A stretch of 64,000 nucleotides of DNA from Salipaludibacillus neizhouensis (GCF_002886185.1 NZ_KZ614147.1:1213187-1277186); one strand, 5' to 3'; positions 34,347 to 46,384 are shown, counted from the stretch's first letter. Translations and numbers: made by a program. The notes: generated from the letters alone by a model not told the origin.

Positions 34347-34895
34347 ATGAATTTTAATATTCGTGGCGAAAACCTAGAAGTAACTCCAGCATTAAGAGAG
34401 TACGTTGAAAAAAAGGTAAGTAAACTTGAAAAGTATTTTGATACAATCCCATCTTCAGATGTACACGTGAAATTGAGCGTGTTAAACAACGATCAAAAAG
34501 TTGAAATCACTATTCCAATGCCGAAGCTTTTACTTCGTGCAGAAGAAAAACATGCCGACATGTATGCGGCAATTGATCTTGTAATTGAAAAATTGGAACG
34601 ACAAATCAGGAAACATAAAACAAAAGTTAACCGTAAATTTCGCGGTGATGACAGCTTAAAGTATATGTTTAAAAATGAATTAGAACCTCTTGCTGAAGAG
34701 GACTTCTCAGAAGATGAAATTGAAGTTGTTCGTACAAAGCGTTTTGATTTGAAACCAATGGATGCAGAGGAAGCTATTCTGCAAATGGACATGTTAGGTC
34801 ACAGCTTCTTTGTATTTTCAAGTTCTATAAGCGGATTTACAAACGTCGTTTACAAGCGTAAAGACGGTAGATACGGCTTGATTGAGCCAGAATAA
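34347..34895 (+). CDS. hpf: Ribosome hibernation promoting factor, long form
   Basis: 182 residues from ATG 34347 (AAAGGAGGAG just upstream); an in-frame extension to 34305 has no ribosome site. Residues 1-100 form the S30AE/YfiA domain (MNFNIRGENLEVTPALREYVEKKVSKLEKYF), and about 125-182 the C-terminal dimerisation domain of long HPF (VVRTKRFDLKPMDAEEAILQMDMLGHSFFVF). It binds the 30S subunit at the mRNA/tRNA channel and dimerises 70S into 100S particles under stress. It precedes secA in B. subtilis; here a PTS unit intervenes. A perfect terminator follows. Confidence 0.96.
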   Translation: MNFNIRGENLEVTPALREYVEKKVSKLEKYFDTIPSSDVHVKLSVLNNDQKVEITIPMPKLLLRAEEKHADMYAAIDLVIEKLERQIRKHKTKVNRKFRGDDSLKYMFKNELEPLAEEDFSEDEIEVVRTKRFDLKPMDAEEAILQMDMLGHSFFVFSSSISGFTNVVYKRKDGRYGLIEPE

Positions 34896-34907
34896 ATCTT
34901 ATCAAAT

Positions 34908-34947
34908 AAAGGAGTGATGACCTGGAACCAGGTCATCACTCCTTTTT
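34908..34947 (+). terminator. Terminator of hpf
   Basis: A perfect 18-base stem, AAAGGAGTGATGACCTGG and its complement around AA, followed by T. Confidence 0.9.
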
Positions 34948-34985
34948 ACAATTTACAATAAGGCTTTTAAGTTAATGTTAAACCC

Positions 34986-35047
34986 CTTCGAACAGAAGAG
35001 CCCGAATCCGTTCTAGGCGAATTCGAGTACCTCTGTTCGAAGTAAAA
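34986..35047. repeat. GAGTACCTC repeat, copy 1
   Basis: Bounded by the perfect inverted ends TTCGAACAGA (34986-34995) and TCTGTTCGAA (35031-35040). Contains GAATTCGAGTACCTCTG and ends in GAAGTAAAAC. Related copies at 38314-38388 and, inverted, at 59307-59346. Confidence 0.7.
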
Positions 35048-35053
35048 CAATAA

Positions 35054-35083
35054 TAAAAAAAGCTGGAGGGGAATTCCCTCCAG
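35054..35083 (-). terminator. Terminator of ptsG
   Basis: On the minus strand GCTGGAGGG pairs with CCCTCCAGC around AATTC-type loop, followed by a run of seven T. Confidence 0.85.
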
Positions 35084-35106
35084 CTTTCGATACTATTCAT
35101 TACTTC

Positions 35107-37209
<2,103 letters not shown>

Positions 37210-37219
37210 TCATGACAAC

Positions 37220-37322
37220 AAAAAAGGCATGAGGGAAAAGAGTGTAGTAAAAACAATAAATGGAGTAGAAGATATACTTCACCCAATCCGATTTTACACT
37301 ACATTCCTTTTCTCTCATGCCT
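37220..37322 (-). promoter_or_regulatory. GlcT-controlled terminator/antiterminator leader of ptsG
   Basis: On the minus strand GGCATGAGAGAAAAGGAATGTAGT (from 37322 down) pairs with ACTACACTCTTTTCCCTCATGCC, ending in TTTTTT at 37225-37220: a long terminator stem between glcT and ptsG. The RNA-antiterminator target of BglG/GlcT proteins usually overlaps the 5' arm of such a stem. Glucose-induced readthrough is the expected control. Confidence 0.75.
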
Positions 37323-37380
37323 GCATTACCAGTAACACGGAAAAGAATAGCTGTTCGTAGTAAGAACAATTTCCAATATT

Positions 37381-38217
37381 TTAATGTACGGTACTGACGA
37401 GTCTTTGTAAATGTAAGGTAAGATAAACTGCCTCTGCATCCGGGACTGGCCTATGTAACCGTTGTTGCATGATTTTCATCAATTTCCAAGACAAATTGTA
37501 ACATAGAGGATATTCTTTTTGCAACACCTCTTTTAAACTATCTTGATTTTCTAAGTAAGTTTCTGTTTGAATACGTTCAATAGCATGATGAAGATGGCGA
37601 ACTAATCTTAAATAATTCATATCTTTTCGGCTGATACTTACACGAAGATAATCTTCAATGATTTGTACTAGTTCGCTAACCAGTTGCGTATGAAGGTTAA
37701 TCTCAGCCAGATTTCTGTTTGTAAGCGCGCTGTGAATATGCAGAGTAATGAAGCCGATCTCACCCTCGGGAATTCTCACATCGAATTTTTCATTTAACCA
37801 TTCTGTTAATTCTGTTGCGGCGGCGTACTCTTTCGGATAAGCAAGTTCTGTTTCATGTAAAAACGGGTTTTTAATTCCAAGACCTTGTTTGATTCTCTTT
37901 ATGGCAAAGTACAAGTGGTCTGTTAGGCCTACATGAATATGTTCATTCATTACTGAACCGAACTTCTTTTCCAGTTTTTCAACAAATTCATTAATTATAC
38001 CGATGAAATCCTCATCGACATACTCTAATAAGTTCATGAACTGTGTTTGTTCCTCTGAATTCTTTAGCACAAAGAATTTTTCAGCGTGCTCTCCTGCAAC
38101 TTCATCTCCAGTATTTTTACCAAAACCAATACCTTTCCCTATAAGGACAACTTCTTCATAGTCAGGGTGCTCAGCAATGATCACATTATTATTTAAAACT
38201 TTCTTTACGGATAGCAA
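37381..38217 (-). CDS. glcT: BglG-family transcription antiterminator GlcT
   Basis: About 278 residues from TTG 38217, which sits seven bases after GGGAGG; the ATG at 38232 overlaps that ribosome site and is less likely. An N-terminal CAT RNA-binding domain (VKKVLNNNVIIAEHPDYEEVVLIGKGIGFGK), then two PTS regulation domains with conserved histidines (VGLTDHLYFAIKR, GEIGFITLHIHSAL, LRLVRHLHHAIERI, VYLTLHLQRL). Unphosphorylated GlcT binds the nascent ptsG leader and prevents termination; EII-dependent phosphorylation inactivates it. It is directly upstream of the ptsG leader on the same strand. Confidence 0.92.
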   Translation of the reverse strand: MLSVKKVLNNNVIIAEHPDYEEVVLIGKGIGFGKNTGDEVAGEHAEKFFVLKNSEEQTQFMNLLEYVDEDFIGIINEFVEKLEKKFGSVMNEHIHVGLTDHLYFAIKRIKQGLGIKNPFLHETELAYPKEYAAATELTEWLNEKFDVRIPEGEIGFITLHIHSALTNRNLAEINLHTQLVSELVQIIEDYLRVSISRKDMNYLRLVRHLHHAIERIQTETYLENQDSLKEVLQKEYPLCYNLSWKLMKIMQQRLHRPVPDAEAVYLTLHLQRLVSTVH

Positions 38218-38313
38218 AACATCACCTCCCATTACACTATGATGGATGAATTAATTTGAAAAACTGTTGACGTAAATTTTGCTGACTTATCATCATTTAT
38301 GGTTGTTAAAAAA

Positions 38314-38388
38314 TTGCCGCTCGCTTTTCGCGGTGACCCCAAAGTCTCAGCGCCCCTGAATCGGAGTACCTCCGCTCGAAGTAAAACT
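38314..38388. repeat. GAGTACCTC repeat, copy 2
   Basis: GCCGCTCGCTTTTCGCGG at the left, GAATCGGAGTACCTCCGCTCGAAGTAAAAC at the right end (two pieces shared with the copy at 34986). Resembles dispersed GC-rich repeats of Bacillaceae with CGCTCGCTTTCCGCGG cores. Confidence 0.6.
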
Positions 38389-38572
38389 AATTTTTTTTGT
38401 CTATGAAAAATAGCAGGTAATGAAATCACGGCACTGCTATGCTCTAATTAAAAGTATTCTCTTCATTATAGAGAAGGGATGAAGTCCCTTCAACAAATAA
38501 GTGTTTTACGATTAGATCCATCATACCATGACACTTATTAAATAATATTCTCTCATTAGAACGATACGTTGC

Positions 38573-38601
38573 TTGTAAGCAACTTTGCAAACTGATAAAA
38601 T
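38573..38601 (+). promoter_or_regulatory. Possible sigma-A promoter of secA
   Basis: TTGTAA, 17 bases, TAAAAT with upstream TGA; about 115 bases before secA. Confidence 0.45.
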
Positions 38602-38715
38602 GAAGGGTAGTGTAAATTCTTAAGTGGCAGCTTCTATTGAATCACGCTTAAGTATAGTACGGAAACCATAGAAATCCTATTGAAATAGAAATAATGAAAA
38701 AGGGAGCAATGTCCG

Positions 38716-41238
38716 ATGCTAGGTTTACTAAGGAAGGTCATTGGAGATACCGATGCGAAACACATAAAAAAAATGCAAAAAACGATCGATCAGATTGAAG
38801 CGCTAAGTGACGATATGAAGAAGCTTTCTGATGAGGCTTTACGCAACAAAACTACGGAATTTAAAGAACGATATAAAAATGGAGAGAAGCTTGATGATCT
38901 TCTTCCAGAAGCGTTTGCGGTTGTTCGCGAGGGTTCTACCCGTTCATTAGGACTTACTCATTACCAAGTTCAGTTAGTTGGAGGGATTGTCCTTCATCGC
39001 GGTGATATTTCCGAGATGAAAACAGGGGAAGGTAAAACACTAGTCGCGACCTTGGCTGTCTATTTAAACGCCATTACTGAAAAAGGGGTTCACGTTGTAA
39101 CAGTAAATGAATATTTGGCACGCCGTGACGCTGCTGAAATGGGTAAGTTATATACATTTTTAGGCTTATCAGTAGGTTTAAATCTGGGTGGTATGACAAA
39201 AGAGGAAAAAAGAGAAGCATATAAAGCTGATGTGACTTACGGGACAAATAATGAATTAGGTTTTGATTATTTAAGAGATAATATGGTGACGTATAAAGAG
39301 CAAATGGTTCAACGCCCATTATATTTTGCGATTGTCGATGAGGTCGATTCTATTTTGGTGGATGAAGCACGTACACCGTTAATTATTTCAGGTTCAGCGC
39401 AAAAGACAACAGAGCTTTATACTGCTGCCAATTCCTTCGTTAGAATGCTTAAAGCGGAGGAAGATTATACGTATGATGAAAAAGCAAAAAATGTTCAATT
39501 AGCAGACGAAGGTGTAAGTAAGGCAGAAAGAGCCTTTAATATTGACAATCTTTTTGACTCGGAGCATGTGCAATTAAATCATAATATTAACCAGGCTTTG
39601 AAAGCGCACAAGGTCATGGTTCGGGATGAAGATTATGTCGTTGACGACGGGGAAGTAGCGATCGTAGACCAATTTACTGGACGTCTAATGAAAGGGCGTC
39701 GCTACAGTGATGGGTTACATCAAGCTATTGAAGCAAAAGAAGGCTTGGAAATTAAGCGTGAAAGCATGACTCTTGCTTCCATTACATTCCAAAACTATTT
39801 TAGAATGTATAAAAAGCTTGCCGGTATGACTGGTACTGCTAAAACGGAAGAAGAAGAATTCCGTAACATTTATGCGATGAATGTTTATTCGATTCCTACG
39901 AATGAACAGATTATGAGAGAAGACAGGCCAGACCTTATTTACAAATCAGCTGAGGGAAAATTCAAAGCCATTGTAGAAAAAATCAAAGAACTTCATGAAA
40001 TTGGTCAGCCGGTGTTAGTTGGTACGGTCAATGTCGATACCTCTGAACTGATTGCAAATATGCTTAAGAAAAAAAAGGTTCCTCATAATGTTTTAAATGC
40101 GAAGAATCATGAGCGCGAAGCCGAAATTATCGAAAACGCAGGTCAACCAAAAGCAGTAACAATTGCCACGAACATGGCAGGCCGAGGTACAGATATTAAA
40201 TTAGGTCAAGGTGTTACAGAGCTTGGTGGACTGTACGTTTTAGGGACGGAGAGACATGAAAGCCGTCGAATTGATAACCAGCTTCGTGGTCGTGCCGGAC
40301 GTCAGGGAGATCCAGGTAAATCACAGTTTTTCATCTCCCTAGAGGACACATTAATGCGTCGTTTTGCTTCAGATAATATGGCTAAAATGATGGAACGTCT
40401 CGGAATGGATGAAGAAAATCCGATCGAAAGCAAAATGATTACCAAAGCAGTAGAGCAAGCACAGAAGCGGGTGGAAGGAAATAACTTTGATGCCCGTAAA
40501 CAACTTCTCCAATACGATGACGTGATGAGAGAACAACGTGATGTCATTTACGAACAACGGATGGAAGTGCTAGAGTCAGCCGACTTACGCCCAGTTGTAG
40601 AAAAAATGCTGGAATCTACGGTAGAACGTAATGTTGCACTGTATACGCCAGAGTCAGAGGTGCCTGAGGACTGGAACCTTAAAGGGATGGTTGAGTATAT
40701 TAATGCTACGGTATTCAGTGAGCGTGAAATTACTGAGAAAGACGTTCACGGGTTAGATTCTGAGGAAATGATCGAACTAATCATGGAGAAGGTTCATGAA
40801 GATTATGACGACCGTGAAGAGGCGTTCACGAAAGATACGATGCGAGAGTTTGAACGAGTTATTCTTTTACGCACAGTAGATAGTAAATGGACAAGTCATA
40901 TTGATCAAATGGATCAGTTGCGACAAGGAATTCATTTGCGTGCATATGGTCAAAATGATCCATTGAGAGAATATAAATTTGAAGGCTTTGAGATGTTTGA
41001 AGAGATGATCGCAACCATCGAAGAAGAAGTATCTCGTTACATTATGAAGGCGCAAATTCAGTCAAATCTTGAAAGAAAACAAGTCACTGAAGGAAAAGCA
41101 GTTCACGAAAGTACTGCGGAGAAAAAAGAAACTAAGCGAAAAACTCCTTTCCGTAAAGGGGAAACAGTAAAACGTAATGATCCATGTCCTTGTGGATCCG
41201 GACAAAAATACAAAAACTGTCACGGTCAGGAACAATAG
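38716..41238 (+). CDS. secA: Preprotein translocase ATPase SecA
   Basis: 840 residues, the normal size for bacillus SecA. Walker A in [17 protein letters not shown]-like [20 protein letters not shown], the preprotein cross-linking region, the second nucleotide-binding fold ([32 protein letters not shown]) and the C-terminal zinc-binding tail [18 protein letters not shown]. It powers Sec-dependent protein export at the membrane. GGGAG at 38702-38706 precedes ATG 38716. It is followed by prfB as in B. subtilis. Confidence 0.98.
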   Translation: MLGLLRKVIGDTDAKHIKKMQKTIDQIEALSDDMKKLSDEALRNKTTEFKERYKNGEKLDDLLPEAFAVVREGSTRSLGLTHYQVQLVGGIVLHRGDISEMKTGEGKTLVATLAVYLNAITEKGVHVVTVNEYLARRDAAEMGKLYTFLGLSVGLNLGGMTKEEKREAYKADVTYGTNNELGFDYLRDNMVTYKEQMVQRPLYFAIVDEVDSILVDEARTPLIISGSAQKTTELYTAANSFVRMLKAEEDYTYDEKAKNVQLADEGVSKAERAFNIDNLFDSEHVQLNHNINQALKAHKVMVRDEDYVVDDGEVAIVDQFTGRLMKGRRYSDGLHQAIEAKEGLEIKRESMTLASITFQNYFRMYKKLAGMTGTAKTEEEEFRNIYAMNVYSIPTNEQIMREDRPDLIYKSAEGKFKAIVEKIKELHEIGQPVLVGTVNVDTSELIANMLKKKKVPHNVLNAKNHEREAEIIENAGQPKAVTIATNMAGRGTDIKLGQGVTELGGLYVLGTERHESRRIDNQLRGRAGRQGDPGKSQFFISLEDTLMRRFASDNMAKMMERLGMDEENPIESKMITKAVEQAQKRVEGNNFDARKQLLQYDDVMREQRDVIYEQRMEVLESADLRPVVEKMLESTVERNVALYTPESEVPEDWNLKGMVEYINATVFSEREITEKDVHGLDSEEMIELIMEKVHEDYDDREEAFTKDTMREFERVILLRTVDSKWTSHIDQMDQLRQGIHLRAYGQNDPLREYKFEGFEMFEEMIATIEEEVSRYIMKAQIQSNLERKQVTEGKAVHESTAEKKETKRKTPFRKGETVKRNDPCPCGSGQKYKNCHGQEQ

Positions 41239-41250
41239 TAAAGGTTCAGA

Positions 41251-41290
41251 GGGTGTGTCAAAAGGTCAATAAAGATCTTCTGATACATCC
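41251..41290 (+). terminator. Hairpin between secA and prfB
   Basis: GGGTGTGTCAAAAG pairs with CTTCTGATACATCC (one mismatch, two wobble pairs), followed by TTTGAG. A weak terminator or attenuator inside the secA-prfB unit. Confidence 0.4.
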
Positions 41291-41385
41291 TTTGAGTCAA
41301 TCCCTTATCTTTTTCCAAAAAAATAAAGAAATCAGAGATAGACAAAGGATTTTTTCAAAAACCCAATATGCAGGAGTGATTATCA

Positions 41386-42487
41386 ATGGAATTAGTTGAA
41401 ATAAAGCAAGAGTTACAAGCGATGGCAAAACGATTAGAAAACTTTAGGGGGTCTCTTTGACTTAGTTGAAAAAGAAACTCGTATCGCTGAATTAGAAGAC
41501 AAGATGGGTGACCCCACGTTTTGGGATGATCAAAACAAAGCCCAGAAAGTTATTTCGGAAATGAACGGTTTAAAAGAAATGACGGAGATTTACCGCAAAT
41601 TAGAGGCCGAGCACGAGGATCTCGAAGTGTCATACGGATTGGTCAAAGAAGAAGACGACAAAGAACTTGAAGCAGAACTTGAGTCAGGCTTGAAAAGTTT
41701 GTTAGCTCGATTAAATGAATTTGAACTTCAATTGTTATTAAGTGGACCGCATGATCAAAATAACGCCATCCTGGAAATACATCCGGGTGCGGGAGGAACA
41801 GAGTCTCAAGATTGGGCTTCTTTGCTGCTTCGTATGTATACACGATGGGCAGATGCACACAACTTCAAAGTGGAAACGATGGACTATTTACCTGGAGAGG
41901 AAGCGGGGGTCAAAAGCGTCACACTTTTTATAAAGGGACGTAATGCTTATGGATACCTCAAAGCGGAAAAGGGTGTCCATCGCCTAGTGCGAATTTCTCC
42001 TTTTGACTCGGCGGGAAGACGTCATACATCGTTTGCTTCATGCGATGTGATACCTGAACTAGATGATAGCGTCGACATAACTATTTCGCCTGATGAATTG
42101 AGAATTGATACATTCCGTGCAAGTGGGGCTGGTGGTCAGCATATTAATACAACTGACTCCGCTGTTCGAATTACACATACACCTACGAACACTGTAGTAA
42201 GTTGTCAGGCCGAGCGATCTCAGATAAAAAACAGAGAACAAGCAATGAAAATGCTTAGAGCCAAATTACATCAATTAGAATTAGATAGACAGCGTGAAGA
42301 GGTAGATGCAATTCGCGGAGAGCAGTCGGAAATTGGCTGGGGAAGCCAAATTCGTTCTTATGTATTCCATCCTTACAGTATGGTGAAGGATCATCGAACG
42401 AATATGGAAACAGGGAACACTCAAGCAGTGATGGACGGAGAGTTAGCTCCATTCATTGATGCTTACCTGCGTTCGCAAATCGGATAA
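41386..42487 (+). CDS. prfB: Peptide chain release factor 2, made by programmed +1 frameshift
   Basis: ATG 41386 (AGGAG upstream) opens a 24-codon frame that stops at TGA 41458; a +1 shift at CTT-T-GAC continues in the frame ending 42487, giving 366 residues, exactly the size of B. subtilis RF2. The protein has the RF2 N-terminal helical domain ([20 protein letters not shown]), the SPF stop-codon recognition motif ([17 protein letters not shown]) and the GGQ motif ([20 protein letters not shown]) that triggers peptide release at UGA and UAA. Autoregulation works because the shift competes with RF2-dependent termination at the in-frame UGA. It is not a broken gene. Confidence 0.97.
41446..41461 (+). 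other. RF2 programmed frameshift site
   Basis: AGGGGGTCTCTTTGAC: an internal Shine-Dalgarno-like AGGGGG, three bases, then the slippery CTT followed by the in-frame TGA stop. This is the classical prfB recoding signal. Confidence 0.97.
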
Positions 42488-42515
42488 ACGATTATTACGA
42501 TTAATTCATAAAAGG

Positions 42516-42559
42516 ATCTGTGTTGAGGTAAAATAATTACCTGTTCACAGATTTTTTTT
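42516..42559 (+). terminator. Terminator after prfB
   Basis: ATCTGTG/CACAGAT outer stem with AGGTAA/TTACCT inner stem, followed by a run of eight T. Confidence 0.85.
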
Positions 42560-42572
42560 ATTAGGTAAAGTA

Positions 42573-42660
42573 GACAGCTTCCTTTTCGCCACACGTGTTA
42601 AGGGAAAACCAGCCTGCACTTGCACGAAATTACGGAAAGCGAGCGGTAATTCTTCCAAAC
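42573..42660. repeat. Structured repeat, copy E (left arm only) fused to a second repeat fragment
   Basis: GACAGCTTCCTTTTCGCCAC then ACGTGTTAAGGGAAAACCA match the left arm of copies B-D. The right part (CGGAAAGCGAGCGGTAATT) instead resembles the GCTCGC core of the repeat at 38314 in inverse orientation. It looks like a decayed or composite copy. Confidence 0.55.
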
Positions 42661-42790
42661 AACCTTCGATGATAACAAATACAAATTCACAAGATTAGAT
42701 ATTAAATTTTTTCAAAAAAGAACATGTTATATATCAATGCGAATAGTGACTTGTTTTAATTTGATCGATTAAAGCGTTACTATACTCGCG

Positions 42791-42819
42791 TTTACAGGCT
42801 GTCATGCTGGTGATATACT
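42791..42819 (+). promoter_or_regulatory. Sigma-A promoter of the YitT-family gene
   Basis: TTTACA, 17 bases, TATACT with an extended TGA just ahead; 80 bases before the start codon. Confidence 0.7.
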
Positions 42820-42898
42820 CTGAAAGGATTAAGAGATCAGATGGCAGATTATGGCTTGTGTGTTATGTACATATTGTTTTAGAAAAAAGGTGATAATA

Positions 42899-43795
42899 GT
42901 GTTGAAAAGTAAACAGCGTAAAAGAAACAAAGAACCATTGACTCCACTGCAACAAATTGTCTTTGAGTTCGCTCATGTCCTTGTAGGGGCAGCCCTAGTT
43001 GCAATCACGTTTAATATATTTTTACTCCCAAATCAGATTGCTTCAGGTGGAGTAGCAGGAATCTCGACACTATTCTACAACACGTTAGGTTTTGAACCAG
43101 CCTATACACAATGGGCATTTAATATTCCATTGTTTGTTGCCGGAATAATATTGCTCGGAGGAAGCCTTCGAGGTAGTGTGTTATATGGTTCTAAAACACT
43201 TGCCGGAACGCTTTTCTTACCTTTTATTGTTTACTTGACAAGAGGAATGGAACCCGCAACTGCTGATCCTTTATTAGCAGCAATTTTTGGTGGTGTTGGC
43301 GTTGGATTGGGCCTTGGAATTGTTTTCAGATCGAACTCCTCAACTGGCGGGACGGATTTAGCTGCGCAAATTATCGGCAAATATTCTGGTTTATCTCTTG
43401 GTGCTTGTATATTTATTATTGACGGTCTTGTTGTTGTATCGTCAGCTTTTGTATTCGGCTTTGAATTCGCTTTATACGCACTCATAGGATTATTCACGAC
43501 GGGAAAAACGATTGATCTTGTTCAAATTGGCTTCGGTTATTCTAAAATGGCAATTATTATTTCTGACAATCAAGAAGAAATTAAACAAGGATTGTTAACG
43601 ACAGTAGATCGTGGCGTAACAAAATTAATAGGTTACGGGGGATACACGAATCATGAAAGACCAGTCTTAATGTGTGTAGTTGGCAGAAATGAAATAGCGA
43701 AATTAAAGAAAACGATCAAAACAATTGATCCGACAGCCTTTGTTATTGTCACTAGTGCTTCAGAAGTGTTGGGTGAAGGTTTCAATAAAAAATAA
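42899..43795 (+). CDS. YitT-family membrane protein (YvjA-like)
   Basis: About 298 residues from GTG 42899 (AAGGTGA upstream; TTG 42902 is an equal alternative); the longer frame from 42851 lacks a ribosome site. Five to six membrane segments make up the YitT region (VLVGAALVAITFNIFLLPNQIASGGVAGIST, GGVGVGLGLGIVFRSNSSTGGTD), followed by a cytoplasmic DUF2179 domain of about 85 residues (MAIIISDNQEEIKQGLLTTVDRGVT). The family's transport or signalling function is not established. It sits between prfB and cccB, as in relatives. Confidence 0.92.
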   Translation: MLKSKQRKRNKEPLTPLQQIVFEFAHVLVGAALVAITFNIFLLPNQIASGGVAGISTLFYNTLGFEPAYTQWAFNIPLFVAGIILLGGSLRGSVLYGSKTLAGTLFLPFIVYLTRGMEPATADPLLAAIFGGVGVGLGLGIVFRSNSSTGGTDLAAQIIGKYSGLSLGACIFIIDGLVVVSSAFVFGFEFALYALIGLFTTGKTIDLVQIGFGYSKMAIIISDNQEEIKQGLLTTVDRGVTKLIGYGGYTNHERPVLMCVVGRNEIAKLKKTIKTIDPTAFVIVTSASEVLGEGFNKK

Positions 43796-43853
43796 AACGG
43801 TTATAATATCTAAGTAGGTTTGATAATCTTACCAAAATTTAAGGAGGGATTTT

Positions 43854-44195
43854 ATGAAGAAATTAGTATTTGCAATTATGGGTTCAGTGCTAGTGCTTGG
43901 AGCATGCGGCGGTGATGATGCAAACAACGAAGAAGCACCAGAGAACAATAATGCTGTTGAAGAGAGCGCTGGAGCAAACGATACATATGACGCTACCAAC
44001 GGTGAAGAAGTTTATGTTGGTAACTGTGCCGCCTGTCACGGGGGAGACCTTGAGGGAGCCTCAGGACCGGACTTGCACGGAATTTCTGCAGATGTTATTT
44101 TAGCTACAATTGAAGAGGGGCCTGGTAACATGCCAGCTGAACTTGTTAGTGGACAGGATGCAGAAGATGTTGCAGCGTGGGTTTCTGAACAATAA
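43854..44195 (+). CDS. cccB: Cytochrome c-551-type lipoprotein
   Basis: 113 residues. Lipoprotein signal ending LVLGACGG (lipidated Cys about 19), an acidic Asn/Glu-rich linker of about 35 residues, then a small class I cytochrome c domain with heme motif CAACH (about residue 59) and the distal Met in GNMPAELV. It is anchored outside the membrane and carries electrons in respiration, as B. subtilis CccB does. The long acidic linker is notable compared with B. subtilis. AAGGAGGG precedes the ATG; a strong terminator follows. Confidence 0.94.
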   Translation: MKKLVFAIMGSVLVLGACGGDDANNEEAPENNNAVEESAGANDTYDATNGEEVYVGNCAACHGGDLEGASGPDLHGISADVILATIEEGPGNMPAELVSGQDAEDVAAWVSEQ

Positions 44196-44292
44196 TTAGT
44201 TATAGTAAAGTATGTTGTCTTGAGAGTTCAATATATCACTCTAATTCTCCATCTGAAAATATGATTAAAACCTGAAATTTAATTTTTGAGAA

Positions 44293-44335
44293 GGGTGCTG
44301 AAAAGTAAGTTTTTACTTTTCAGCACCCCCTTTTG
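44293..44335 (+). terminator. Terminator of cccB
   Basis: GGGTGCTGAAAAGTAA pairs perfectly with its complement (16 bases) around GTTT, followed by CCTTTT. Confidence 0.9.
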
Positions 44336-44703
44336 CGTGGTTCGATTTTGTAATTTATGTCAGATTATAAAAAAATTAGACTTAATGCTTGAAACTTTAT
44401 GCCTATCTCCAATAGACTTATGCTAATTTTTCTTTCTACTTCGATAGTTTTCGACAATTGGTTTGTAACAATTGAAATATAATTGTAAAGAAGTTTAACT
44501 TTAAATGACGTAAATTGATGCTATAATAAAAACGTAGAAATAGATTGTCGAAATATGATATAGTTTGCAAAACCATATTTCAATTACCTTAAATATGAAT
44601 TTTTTAGAAGATATTGCATTCATGACTACATAACAATGGGACTTGTAGTCTTCATTTATGTCTTTTTTATTAACTACGATAAATATACTAGGAAGTGATG
44701 GGA
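44336..44703. promoter_or_regulatory. ftsE leader region with extended -10 promoter
   Basis: A gap of about 370 bases, AT-rich, without a gene. TGC-TATAAT at 44519-44527 is a strong extended -10 element about 177 bases before ftsE; its -35 is poor. Nothing else stands out. Confidence 0.5.
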
Positions 44704-45390
44704 TTGATCCAAATGCAGGACGTGTGGAAAACCTATCCAAACGGCGTAATGGCTGTTAATGGGATTTCTATATATATCAAAAAGGGAGAGTTTGTTTATG
44801 TGGTGGGCCCCAGTGGTGCGGGGAAATCTACTTTTATTAAAATGATGTTTCGTGAGGAAAAACCAACACGGGGTGAGATATCTATTGATGGGAAAAATCT
44901 ATCAAAGATTAAAGAAAGACATATCCCGTATTTACGGAGAAATATGGGAGTAGTTTTCCAAGATTTTAAGCTATTACCATCTTTAACGGTCTTTGAAAAT
45001 GTATCATTTGCTATGGAAGTTATTGAGGAAAGTAAAGCGAATATAAAAAAACGTGTCATGGAAGTATTAGACGTCGTTCGTTTAAAAAATAAAGCAAGAT
45101 TTTTACCTCATGAGCTTTCAGGTGGAGAACAACAGCGTGTTGCGATCGCAAGAGCGATTGTTAATAATCCATCCGTACTTATAGCGGACGAGCCTACAGG
45201 GAATTTGGATCCGGAAACTTCTTGGGAAATTATGCGCATTTTGGAAGAGATTAATGACCGGGGAACTACGATAATTATGGCAACACATAATAGAGATATA
45301 GTTGATAGCATGCGAAAGAGAGTAATTGCTATTGAAAATGGTCGAATCTCCCGAGATGAAGCAAGGGGGATGTACGGGTATGAGAGCTAG
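44704..45390 (+). CDS. ftsE: Cell-division ABC transporter ATPase FtsE
   Basis: 228 residues from TTG 44704 (MIQMQDVWKTYPNGV, matching the B. subtilis N-terminus); AGGA at 44690-44693 suits this better than GTG 44695 or ATG 44698. Walker A GPSGAGKST, Q-loop VVFQDFKLL, signature ELSGGEQQRVAIARA, Walker B VLIADEPTGNLD and H-loop ATHNRD are all present. With FtsX it drives, through ATP hydrolysis, an extracellular peptidoglycan hydrolase at elongation and division sites. It overlaps ftsX by 11 bases. The next gene after ftsX encodes a possible target hydrolase. Confidence 0.96.
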   Translation: MIQMQDVWKTYPNGVMAVNGISIYIKKGEFVYVVGPSGAGKSTFIKMMFREEKPTRGEISIDGKNLSKIKERHIPYLRRNMGVVFQDFKLLPSLTVFENVSFAMEVIEESKANIKKRVMEVLDVVRLKNKARFLPHELSGGEQQRVAIARAIVNNPSVLIADEPTGNLDPETSWEIMRILEEINDRGTTIIMATHNRDIVDSMRKRVIAIENGRISRDEARGMYGYES

Positions 45391-46273
45391 AACAGTTGGC
45401 CGCCATATAAATGAAGGCGGTAAAAATATAATTCGTAATGGCTGGATGACATTTGCTTCTGTCAGTGCGGTTACGGTTACGTTATTAGTAGTTGGTGCAT
45501 TCTTGCTGCTGATTATGAACTTAAACCATTTTGCTGATTCATTGGAAGATGATGTTGAAATCAGAGTATTCGTCGAACTTACTACTTCAGAAACGGAACA
45601 GGAAAACTTAAATACAAATCTCGAAGACTTTGAAACTATCGATTCTGTAGAATATATACCCAAAGATGAGGGGTTAGAAACATTCATAGATAGTTTAGGT
45701 GAACAAGGCGACTATTTTAAAGGACTTCGGGATGAAAATCCATTGAATGATGTATATGTTGTTCATGCAGAGAATCCGGAAGATACAGAAGTTATTGTTG
45801 AAGAAATTGAATCTTTAGAGCATGTAGAAGGTGTAGAATATGGTCGGGATATTTTTGACCAACTCTTCACGGCAACGGATTTTATTCGAATTATAGGTGT
45901 GGTATTAATCGGTGGTTTGTCATTCACGGCCATTTTTCTTATAGCTAACACGATAAAACTAACCATTGTGGCTAGAAAGAATGAAATTCAGATTATGAAA
46001 CTTGTAGGAGCAACAAACGGCTTTATCCGATGGCCTTTCTTTATAGAAGGTCTTCTACTAGGTACATTTGGCTCAATTATTCCTATTGCGCTATTGTGGT
46101 TTGGTTATGTCCAATTTTATGAAATGATTGGGGAAAGCACCGGACTGGACTTCTTTGAATTTTTGCCTACTTATCCATTAGTTATTCAAAATGCCATTTT
46201 ACTCTTAGGTATTGGGGCAATTGTTGGAGTTTGGGGAAGTGTCATGAGTGTTAGGAAGTTCTTGAAAGTATAA
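45380..46273 (+). CDS. ftsX: Cell-division ABC transporter permease FtsX
   Basis: 297 residues from ATG 45380 (GGGGG at 45365-45369), overlapping ftsE by 11 bases. One N-terminal membrane helix (FASVSAVTVTLLVVGAFLLLIM), an extracellular domain of about 120 residues, and three C-terminal helices with the MacB-like FtsX motif (NTIKLTIVARKNEIQIMKLVGATNGFIRWPF). It is the transmembrane partner of FtsE and passes the ATPase cycle to an outside hydrolase. The extracellular loop is strongly acidic. Confidence 0.96.
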   Translation: MRARTVGRHINEGGKNIIRNGWMTFASVSAVTVTLLVVGAFLLLIMNLNHFADSLEDDVEIRVFVELTTSETEQENLNTNLEDFETIDSVEYIPKDEGLETFIDSLGEQGDYFKGLRDENPLNDVYVVHAENPEDTEVIVEEIESLEHVEGVEYGRDIFDQLFTATDFIRIIGVVLIGGLSFTAIFLIANTIKLTIVARKNEIQIMKLVGATNGFIRWPFFIEGLLLGTFGSIIPIALLWFGYVQFYEMIGESTGLDFFEFLPTYPLVIQNAILLLGIGAIVGVWGSVMSVRKFLKV

Positions 46274-46279
46274 AAAAGA

Positions 46280-46317
46280 GGAGTTCTCAAAGGTCTTTAT
46301 CAACCTTTCGGGACTCC
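46280..46317 (+). terminator. Hairpin after ftsX
   Basis: GGAGTTCTCAAAGG pairs with CCTTTCGGGACTCC with one mismatch; only a short T stretch follows. Probably a partial terminator between ftsX and the M23 gene. Confidence 0.5.
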
Positions 46318-46384
46318 TTAATAGAAAACTGACTATTTCCTAGGAAATAAAACATATATCGCCAATTTTAAAGGGAGGGTCATT

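Noticed and set aside
41504-42487. prfB as a truncated gene starting at 41504
   Set aside because: The RF2 frameshift signal upstream restores a full-length 366-residue protein.
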